From positions 62,001 through 126,000 of the forward strand of contig JACTMP010000003.1 in assembly GCA_014584575.1 (NCBI GenBank): 64,000 bases of DNA, read 5' to 3'. Source of the stretch: Chloroflexota bacterium. GTDB taxonomy: Bacteria > Chloroflexota > Anaerolineae > Promineifilales > Promineifilaceae. Position numbers and translations under genes: made by a program. Shown in pieces: positions 24,186 to 30,624 of the stretch (positions within the stretch are counted from its first letter, which is position 1; the number at the start of each line of letters is the position of its first letter). Under the pieces are notes generated by a model that searched no databases, was not told the origin of the DNA, and saw only the letters and a list, made by a program, of their open reading frames with translations.

Positions 24186-25010
24186 ATGGCAGATGTGTTG
24201 GCGCAACTATTGGCGGCGCAGGCGGAACTGGAGCCGCAATTGAAGGTATTGAAGGCGGCCATGGGGTCTTTGAACACGGCCGTGAAACTCGCCTCGGAAA
24301 GCAAAGCAGACGCCCTGCCCATGCACAAGGCGCTGCTGAAACTGGAAGCCGCCGCCGCTGAGGTGGAAAATGAGACGTTGGCTACGGCCGTGACCACCTT
24401 TGCCGCCGCCACCCAACAAGCTCTGGATGACCTGGCCTTTGATTTTGCCAAAGATTTGCGCGAGGAATTTGCCCGGCGTGGGGAGACGGTTGACGGCCGT
24501 CCGCCCATCCTCACCGTCGGCAACCTGACCTTCAAAATAGAAATGGCCTCACGCAAAGGGCAATGGTTGTACGGCCGTGAGCCACTCACCAACCCCATCC
24601 CCCTCTCCCTCACCGGCATCCTCAAGGCGTATGACCAGCAGGTGAAACGCATTGTCAACCGCCAACTGGAGGGCAGCTTTTTGCCCGACCTGCAAAAGGC
24701 GTGGCAGGATTGCATGGATAAACGCAAGCAACGGCCGTCGGGCGGGCGCATCAATATCGTGGAAGTGTATGCCCAATTGACCATGAACCGGCAAAATGCC
24801 CGTTTCTGGAACGCCCCCTCGCGCAGCACTTTCAAGGATTACGAACGGGTGCTGTTTGTGCGCGACCTGGTGCTGGCGCAGGAACAGGGGGAGACCCCCT
24901 TCCGCCTGGGTGTGGCTACTAAAAGCCAGGCCGAACAGGCCAGCCGCGCCATCTGGCTGCCGCGCACGGCCGTAGACGGCGACTACTACAGCGACATCAC
25001 CTTTGAGTAA
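24186..25010 (+). CDS. Helical protein of unknown family, first gene of the ATPase/helicase island
   Basis: A 274-residue cytoplasmic protein I do not recognise. Residues 1-115 are Ala/Glu-rich and strongly helical, probably a coiled coil (LLAAQAELEPQLKVLKAAMG). The C-terminal half is mixed and ends in a short ordered-looking segment (ATKSQAEQASRAIWLPRT). No nuclease, ATPase or DNA-binding motif is visible. AAAGGAGAA lies 11 bases before the ATG. It precedes a BrxD-like ATPase by about 45 bases and carries six ACGGCCGT octamers, so it is a long-standing resident. By position it may be the structural or targeting subunit of the ATPase pair. Confidence 0.75.
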   Translation: MADVLAQLLAAQAELEPQLKVLKAAMGSLNTAVKLASESKADALPMHKALLKLEAAAAEVENETLATAVTTFAAATQQALDDLAFDFAKDLREEFARRGETVDGRPPILTVGNLTFKIEMASRKGQWLYGREPLTNPIPLSLTGILKAYDQQVKRIVNRQLEGSFLPDLQKAWQDCMDKRKQRPSGGRINIVEVYAQLTMNRQNARFWNAPSRSTFKDYERVLFVRDLVLAQEQGETPFRLGVATKSQAEQASRAIWLPRTAVDGDYYSDITFE

Positions 25011-25013
25011 CGG

Positions 25014-25050
25014 TCAATTGGCAATTGGAAATTGCCAATTGACCATTGAC
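25014..25050. repeat. Heptad repeat fold-back CAATTGG
   Basis: CAATTGG CAATTGG is followed by the return arm TTGCCAATTGACC, four bases before the ATG of the first BrxD-like ATPase. It replaces any recognisable ribosome-binding site there, so translation of the ATPase may depend on how this RNA folds. Confidence 0.7.
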
Positions 25051-25054
25051 TATT

Positions 25055-26341
25055 ATGAGCGAAGCGACTCTCTCTCGTCCCCTGGCGCGAAACATCATGG
25101 AAATTTTGGGCAGTTTTGGTACGCCGCCGCCGCGTGGGGTGCAGCATTTCAACGTCGGCAACCAATCCTTGCTGGCGGCGCTGGATCAATTTTACCTGTC
25201 GTCTTATTTGCAAGATGGCGGCGCGGCGTACAAAATGGTCATTGGCGACTATGGCAGTGGCAAATCCCACTTCCTTTACTGCCTGCGGGACATCGCCTGG
25301 GAGCGCAACTTTGTCGTTGCCAAAGTAGACCTCAGCCCCGTAGAAACCCCTTACGACGACCAGAAAAAGGTTTACGAAGCCGTCGCCCAACACATCATCT
25401 GGCACGAATCGGATGAGGCAGTGAGTGACGAAACCGGTCTGATGCGTTTTCTGGAAGGGGCGCTGCGGCGGATTGTGGGTGGGGAATTGAGCCTGGAAAC
25501 ATTGTCCAACCCGCGCTACCGTGGTCTGGTGGATACATTGGAGGCGACGGCCGTAGACAGTCCGGCATTTCAAACGGCCGTACTCGCCTATTTTGACGCC
25601 CTCATCCGCGACAACGACGAACGGCTGGACGCGCTCGGCCGTTGGCTCATGGGCGAAACGACCAGCCCCGACGACACCAAAACCCTGCGCGAGATCGGCG
25701 TCACCGGCAAAATCAACAAACCCAACGCCTTCCGCATGTTGCGCTCCCTCTGCCAGGTCATCCGCGCCCTCAGCTTCAGCGGACTGATCCTGCTCTTCGA
25801 CGAGGTAGACCGCATGGCCTCCGTGGGCGGCAAGGCGGAAAAATTAGCCACCGACACCCTGCGCGAAGTGATAGACCGCACCCGTGAAGATTTGCCCGGC
25901 GCCATGTTTGTCTACGCTGTGCCGCCCCAATTTGTCAACGACACCGTGCCCAAATACCCGGCGCTGCAACAGCGGGTGCGCGCCCCCGGCCATTTCAGCC
26001 GCGCCAACCATTTCAGCCCCCTCATCAGCCTGGACAACCTCGACCTGAACGAAGATGATCTGATGCTGGCTATCGGCGAAAAGCTCATCCCCATCTACGA
26101 AACCGCCTTTGAAACCCAACTCGACCACGCCATACAGCGCGCCAACGCCGTCATCCTGGCCAACGTCGCCCGCGATGTCTTCCTGGACATCAGCCACCGC
26201 CGCCTCTTTGTGAAATCTTTTGTCGTCGAACTCTCCCGCCAGCATTATGGCAGCGAACACACCATCACCGAAGCCGAAGCCCAGGCCCTCCTGCGCGGCC
26301 AGATTGACGAACTCGCCGGCGGCGAAACGCCGCCTTACTAA
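25055..26341 (+). CDS. BrxD-like (DUF2791) P-loop ATPase, copy A
   Basis: A 428-residue ATPase of the DUF2791/BrxD family. Walker A is GDYGSGKSHFLY (about residue 68), Walker B is LILLFDEVDRM (about 245), followed by an Arg-rich region and a sensor-like segment (FVYAVPPQFVND). BrxD-type ATPases are known from type 2 BREX and related defence loci, where they pair with an Lhr-like helicase (BrxHI). Both partners are present here, but PglZ, PglX and PglW are not. ATG 25055 is used rather than the TTG three codons upstream. A second, divergent copy lies at 27432. It carries two octamers and is probably an ancestral part of the island. Confidence 0.85.
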   Translation: MSEATLSRPLARNIMEILGSFGTPPPRGVQHFNVGNQSLLAALDQFYLSSYLQDGGAAYKMVIGDYGSGKSHFLYCLRDIAWERNFVVAKVDLSPVETPYDDQKKVYEAVAQHIIWHESDEAVSDETGLMRFLEGALRRIVGGELSLETLSNPRYRGLVDTLEATAVDSPAFQTAVLAYFDALIRDNDERLDALGRWLMGETTSPDDTKTLREIGVTGKINKPNAFRMLRSLCQVIRALSFSGLILLFDEVDRMASVGGKAEKLATDTLREVIDRTREDLPGAMFVYAVPPQFVNDTVPKYPALQQRVRAPGHFSRANHFSPLISLDNLDLNEDDLMLAIGEKLIPIYETAFETQLDHAIQRANAVILANVARDVFLDISHRRLFVKSFVVELSRQHYGSEHTITEAEAQALLRGQIDELAGGETPPY

Positions 26342-26374
26342 CAAACGAATCCCTGATATTGAAAAACGAATCTC

Positions 26375-26770
26375 ATGCTATTCGAGTTTCTCATTCCCAG
26401 GCGGCCACTTTCCATTCAGGCGAAACACAAAAACAGGCAAAGATGGCAGCAGTTTATACGTGCCGAAGCTGCCAAAAGCTGGACTGGCACGGCGCTGTCT
26501 ACAGGCGATGTACACCTCACTTTGGTTTATTTGTTTGACACTGACCCGGCAGATATAGACAATATCATCAAACCTATTTTAGATGCGCTGATAGGTTTGG
26601 TGTATCCTGATGATGCCTTCATCACTGATATTGAGGCCCACAAACGACCTCTGGTTGGCACATTTGATTTAACACGATGTCCATCAGAATTGCTCAAGGG
26701 AATTGCCGGGGGTAAGGAATGTGTCTACGTGCGCATTACAACGGCGAAAGTATTAGAGGACTACCTATGA
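26375..26770 (+). CDS. RusA-like Holliday junction resolvase
   Basis: A 131-residue protein with the RusA signature DIDNIIKPILDALIGLVYPD followed by DAFI. These Asp residues form the metal site that cuts four-way DNA junctions in RusA, an enzyme usually carried by prophages. The N-terminus (FLIPRRPLSIQAKHKNR) fits the family start. Local GC content is visibly lower than in the ATPase genes, and the ACGGCCGT octamer is absent from 25.6 to 27.5 kb, so the gene looks recently acquired. It overlaps the next gene by ATGA. In this place it could process DNA trapped by the ATPase/helicase system, which is an inference. Confidence 0.82.
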   Translation: MLFEFLIPRRPLSIQAKHKNRQRWQQFIRAEAAKSWTGTALSTGDVHLTLVYLFDTDPADIDNIIKPILDALIGLVYPDDAFITDIEAHKRPLVGTFDLTRCPSELLKGIAGGKECVYVRITTAKVLEDYL

Positions 26771-27429
26771 TGACAAACCCAACCCAACGTTCACAAGAAG
26801 AACAGTTGCTCTTGTCAAAAGTGGCTGACGATTATCGGCGCGAAGGGTATAAGGTATTCATTGCCCCGCAGCCAGATGATTTACCCTTCGATTTAGGCAT
26901 GTATTCCCCAGATTTACTCGTAAAAAAATCGGAGGATAGGGGCTACCTCATTGAAGTTAGAAGTTCCGCCGACCGGATTTCAGTGGAGCGTTTTCGGGAA
27001 ATTGCGGAGACTGTTGCCGAACATCCTGGCTGGCGTTTTCTCCTGATTACAGATCAGGATTCGCCAAAGGGCAAACAGGTGTTGTCATGGGCAGAAATAG
27101 AAAAGCGCAAAGAGCAAGGTGAACAGTTAATTGCTCAAGGGAAAGTTGAGGCAGCATTTTTATCGCTTTGGGCAGTGGCCGAAGCGCTCATGCGCAAACA
27201 AGCAGAACAAGCCTTGATTCCGATTGAGCAGTTTCCCCCGGTCTCCCTCATCAAGCATTTGTACACACAGGGGGAACTTTCAATTGAACAGTATGACAAA
27301 GCCATGTCCTTAATAGAGGTCAGAAATCGTCTGGTACACGGTTTTCAAACGGCAAACTTGGAACCGGCGACCATTGAGCTTCAGAAACTGGTGGATGATT
27401 TATTGGATGCCACGATGCAGTTAACATAA
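26767..27429 (+). CDS. PD-(D/E)xK nuclease-like domain fused to a HEPN-like domain
   Basis: A 220-residue protein in two parts. Residues 10-105 look like a restriction-endonuclease fold of the REase_AHJR type: FDLGMYSPDLLV then YLIEVRSS, giving a PD...ExR pattern in which Arg replaces the usual Lys. Residues 115-215 are helical and contain VRNRLVHGF, the R-x4-H motif of HEPN RNases and nucleotide-binding HEPN proteins. A DNA-cutting and an RNA-cutting module in one chain would suit a defence effector. The start overlaps the RusA stop (ATGATGA). Codon use and octamer absence match RusA, so the pair probably arrived together. Both activities are predictions from motifs. Confidence 0.7.
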   Translation: MMTNPTQRSQEEQLLLSKVADDYRREGYKVFIAPQPDDLPFDLGMYSPDLLVKKSEDRGYLIEVRSSADRISVERFREIAETVAEHPGWRFLLITDQDSPKGKQVLSWAEIEKRKEQGEQLIAQGKVEAAFLSLWAVAEALMRKQAEQALIPIEQFPPVSLIKHLYTQGELSIEQYDKAMSLIEVRNRLVHGFQTANLEPATIELQKLVDDLLDATMQLT

Positions 27430-27431
27430 CG

Positions 27432-28823
27432 ATGATAGGACAACAGGTTGAACATCCACAGTTTGGGGCGGGGCAGGTCACGGCCGTGTACCGCAACGGT
27501 TCGGAGTGGCTGGTCTGGTTTGAAAATGGGCTGCGTTTCCGGCGGCCGGCCAGTGAATTTATACGGGATGGGCAACCTCTGGCCGAACCGCGACCGGCCT
27601 ATGCCGCCCCTTTTCAGCCCGCACCCATGCCGCAAAACCAGTTGGAAGCGCGGCAGTTGATCGAATCGTTGCGCGTGGGCATTGCCCCGGCGCAGCACGT
27701 CCCGGAACTGACCATTGATTTGCAGGCGGAACGGGAGAGCCTGATTCGCGGCCTGAACCAGGCGCACCAGCAGGGGGGCGCGGTGCGGGCCGTGGTGGGG
27801 GAATATGGTTACGGCAAAAGCCACCTGGTGGAACTGACCACGCAGGAGGCGCTGAACCGCAACTTTCTGGTGGCCGCCATCAGCCTGGATTTACAAGAAC
27901 TACCGCCACACCGCCCCTTTGCCATTTACCGTGAAGCGATGCGCCATTTGCGCTACCCGGATACGGACGAGCGCGGGCTGGAGCCGCTGCTGCTGAAAAC
28001 GGCCGTACACCCCCACACCATCACCCAATTACAAGAGATGACGCCGGCTGCCCACGACCCGTTCACGGTGGGTTTGCGGGCCATGGCCAGCACTACCTCG
28101 TCGCGGCAGCGGCAGGCATGGCTGAACTGGCTGATGGGCGGGCGGCGGGTGACGCTGATGAACAAGGCGATACCCCGCGACGTGAAATTCCCTTCCATTT
28201 ACACCATTGGCGAAAATGCGCGGCAGATGGCCTATTTGTTCACGGCCGTCTCCGTCCTGGCGCGGCTCAACAGTTACAGCGGCCTCTGTTTGTTGGTGGA
28301 TGAGGCGGAGAGTTATTCGTTGTTACGGCCGTATCAGCGCCCCAAAGCCACCCTCTTTTTCCAGGCGCTCATCTATGCTGCCTTGCGCGAACAGCAAGAC
28401 AAACTGCGCGAAGAGCAGTTCCCGCAGCACCGCTGGCGCCATTACCCCATGGCCTATGGGCCGGGGCAATCCCTCTTTTTCCTCTTCACCGTCACCCGCA
28501 GCGACAACCGGCTGCCGCTGGCTGAGTGGCTGGCGGACGAGGACATCTTCAACCTGGAACCAGACGCTGATCCCCAAGAAGTGGGCCACTTTTTGCAGCG
28601 CATCCTCAACTATCACGCCCAGGCGTATGGCTACGAGCCGGGCGAACGGCAGGCGCAAATCCGGCGCGGGGCGGCGGAACATCTGGCCATGGGGGTGCGG
28701 CACGGCCGTTTCTCCATGCGCAGCGTCGTCCGTTTAGCCGTCGAACTGTTCGACCTGCTCTACCTCCACCCAACCTACGACGTCGCCACCCTGCTCGACG
28801 AACTCCGCGCCCAGGTTCGGTGA
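27432..28823 (+). CDS. BrxD-like (DUF2791) P-loop ATPase, copy B with N-terminal beta domain
   Basis: A 463-residue protein. Residues 1-45 form a small beta-barrel of the CarD/UvrD-C kind (GQQVEHPQFGAGQVTAVY) that often contacts RNA polymerase or helicases. The ATPase follows: Walker A GEYGYGKSHLVE (about residue 122), Walker B LCLLVDEAESY and a sensor region (FLFTVTRSDN). It is clearly related to copy A but divergent, and only this copy has the extra N-terminal domain. The two may form a mixed ring. It contains five octamers and lies two bases after the nuclease-HEPN gene. Confidence 0.85.
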   Translation: MIGQQVEHPQFGAGQVTAVYRNGSEWLVWFENGLRFRRPASEFIRDGQPLAEPRPAYAAPFQPAPMPQNQLEARQLIESLRVGIAPAQHVPELTIDLQAERESLIRGLNQAHQQGGAVRAVVGEYGYGKSHLVELTTQEALNRNFLVAAISLDLQELPPHRPFAIYREAMRHLRYPDTDERGLEPLLLKTAVHPHTITQLQEMTPAAHDPFTVGLRAMASTTSSRQRQAWLNWLMGGRRVTLMNKAIPRDVKFPSIYTIGENARQMAYLFTAVSVLARLNSYSGLCLLVDEAESYSLLRPYQRPKATLFFQALIYAALREQQDKLREEQFPQHRWRHYPMAYGPGQSLFFLFTVTRSDNRLPLAEWLADEDIFNLEPDADPQEVGHFLQRILNYHAQAYGYEPGERQAQIRRGAAEHLAMGVRHGRFSMRSVVRLAVELFDLLYLHPTYDVATLLDELRAQVR

Positions 28824-28830
28824 GCCAACA

Positions 28831-29544
28831 ATGAAAATAGACGAGACCAGTGAAGAATCTCAGGCTTGTAACCCCCTGGCTGTGAACGCAAGCTATTTCA
28901 ACGTTCATGCCCATCTGCCTTATGGCTTAACACCAGACCACATCCATCAGGCGATGAATGATTTCATTGATTTCCTGGGTTTCATCAATCAACAACTACA
29001 TACCCGACAAATCCCCCGTCTGGAAAGTTTCTTAATGCCTGCCAGCTTTAGCAGTATGGTTGGCGAGTTTTTGGGAATGAACATTCCCCAATACTGCCCC
29101 CATTTGGTGAAGAACCAATACCACAATGGGCACCCTGACTTGATTCCGCGCGGATTATTCCCCAATGATGCTGTCCAATATGCCAATGATGGTCTTGAAA
29201 TCAAAGGTTCGCGCCATGCAACGGGTTGGCAAGGACATAACCCTGAAGCAGTCTGGCTCATGGTGTTCCATTTTGATAGCAATACAGTCAGTGACAAACA
29301 GAAAGGTGTTGCGCCTAAATCTTTCCGCTTTCTGGGGGTCTATGCAGCTAAATTGACAAATGGAAGATTGGTCGTTTTCGGGGCGAACCGGGGCCAGCTA
29401 CCGTACCATTACCGCCAGTGTAAACAAAGCCAGGGCAGCAAAAATGAGGGCCAACTGGATTTATCAGGACTTAAACCAAACCAAGCGATAATTGTTGTTC
29501 GGCGGTGGGGAGTTCTGCTAATCGCGGTACAGCATGAATGCTGA
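28831..29544 (+). CDS. PD-(D/E)xK restriction endonuclease
   Basis: A 237-residue protein with a nuclease core: HPDLIPRG supplies the Asp and GLEIKGSR supplies the E-x-K, followed by the conserved-looking GWQGHNPEAVWLMVF. It converges on, and overlaps by 74 bases, a DNA methyltransferase gene, so it is almost certainly the cutting half of a type II restriction-modification system. The target site cannot be read from the sequence. The gene starts seven bases after the copy B ATPase, lacks ACGGCCGT octamers and has lower GC than its neighbours, so it was probably inserted into the island. Confidence 0.78.
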   Translation: MKIDETSEESQACNPLAVNASYFNVHAHLPYGLTPDHIHQAMNDFIDFLGFINQQLHTRQIPRLESFLMPASFSSMVGEFLGMNIPQYCPHLVKNQYHNGHPDLIPRGLFPNDAVQYANDGLEIKGSRHATGWQGHNPEAVWLMVFHFDSNTVSDKQKGVAPKSFRFLGVYAAKLTNGRLVVFGANRGQLPYHYRQCKQSQGSKNEGQLDLSGLKPNQAIIVVRRWGVLLIAVQHEC

Positions 29545-30415
29545 TTTCATAATAATTTGAGAGGCGTTCTACGCCGATGCCTGTATAACCAACTGCTTCA
29601 ACCGCAGCCACAGTTGAGCCGGATCCCATGAAAGGATCAAGGACAATACCCTGTCCAAGAGGTAGAGCCGCATAAACGATCTGACGCAAAAAGGATTGTG
29701 GTTTCAGGCTGGGATGGTCGGCTATGCCCCGTTCCCGTTGTGGGGTGCGCTCGCTTTCGATAACGTCGGCAAAGGGTTTGCCATCGGGTTTGCGCCGCAG
29801 CCCGCCCGTCTGGTAGGCTCGCAGACAGTCGGCAATAGTCATTTCCTGTGGCAGAGGCTTACGAAAGATTCCCCAGGGTTCATAACAACCTCTAGGCATA
29901 GTACAGACATCAGGAAATTCTGCTTCGGCGTTTTTGGGTCTATCACCGCCGCGCAACGTGCGCACCAGGCGGATAACCTGACCACGATATTCAAACCCGG
30001 CATCGGCAACGGCCGTAAACACAACTTGTGACAAAAAAACATTGGACGCCAAAAAAATGTGTCCACCAGGCCGTAAAACCTGTAAAGCTAAACCGGCCCA
30101 GTCATAAAAGAATTGCTGAACCTTCTGTCGTTCTTCTTGGTTAAGGGCTGTAAAGCGGGGCAGAGGTGCGCGTGTGTGACCATCAAATGAGGGCGGAATA
30201 CGCCATATCCCGCCATTGCCATTGCTTCGTTTCTCTAGTTGTTCTGGTTCATACTCCTTCACCCCATAAGGGGGATCAGTCACAATGGCATGAATGCTTT
30301 CCGGCGGGATTTGCGCCATCCACTCAAAGCAGTTTGCCTGTAGCAGCAGTGAATGACTGGAAATCTTATGTTCGTCATTCAAGATGAACGGCATAAAAAC
30401 ATGTGGTGTGGTCAT
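29471..30415 (-). CDS. Beta-class DNA methyltransferase of the R-M pair
   Basis: A 314-residue amino-methyltransferase. The catalytic motif DPPYG comes first (about residue 47) and the SAM motif LDPFMGSGSTVAAVEA near the C-terminus (about 265), the beta-class order used by N4-cytosine and N6-adenine enzymes. It would protect host DNA from the convergent endonuclease. The two coding regions share 74 bases tail to tail, which tends to keep them together during transfer. Only one octamer (30010) is present. The modified base is undecided: DPPY fits both, and SPPY, typical of many N4-C enzymes, is absent. Confidence 0.88.
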   Translation of the reverse strand: MTTPHVFMPFILNDEHKISSHSLLLQANCFEWMAQIPPESIHAIVTDPPYGVKEYEPEQLEKRSNGNGGIWRIPPSFDGHTRAPLPRFTALNQEERQKVQQFFYDWAGLALQVLRPGGHIFLASNVFLSQVVFTAVADAGFEYRGQVIRLVRTLRGGDRPKNAEAEFPDVCTMPRGCYEPWGIFRKPLPQEMTIADCLRAYQTGGLRRKPDGKPFADVIESERTPQRERGIADHPSLKPQSFLRQIVYAALPLGQGIVLDPFMGSGSTVAAVEAVGYTGIGVERLSNYYEISIHAVPRLAELPTAEQQLSLGLV

Positions 30416-30436
30416 GTGTCAGTTCTCGTCAGCCCG

Positions 30437-30622
30437 TTACGAACCATTATCTTCTGGATGGGTGATCGCCTTGCCGAGGCTGTAGGCGGGTGTTAGTTCG
30501 CGTACCAGGCCGGTCATCTTGTTGCGTTCAGTTTGGTCGGCCAGAATTTGCTCAAAATCGCTTAAACTGAGTATGATGGCTTGAGGCGCATGGCGCCATT
30601 TGATGACATACCGGGTATAGTA
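30437..30622 (-). pseudogene. Possible antitoxin-gene remnant without a start codon
   Basis: An open minus-strand frame of about 60 codons, ending at TAA 30439-30437, reads RYVIKWRHAPQAIILSLSDF, then EQILADQTERNKMTGLVREL. This looks like the middle of a Phd-type antitoxin (the P-x-A-I-I-L-S-L-x-D-F pattern). No ATG, GTG or TTG starts it before it runs into the helicase gene on the other strand. It seems to be a truncated remnant of an older toxin-antitoxin gene at the junction between the R-M pair and the helicase. Confidence 0.4.
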
Positions 30623-30624
30623 AC

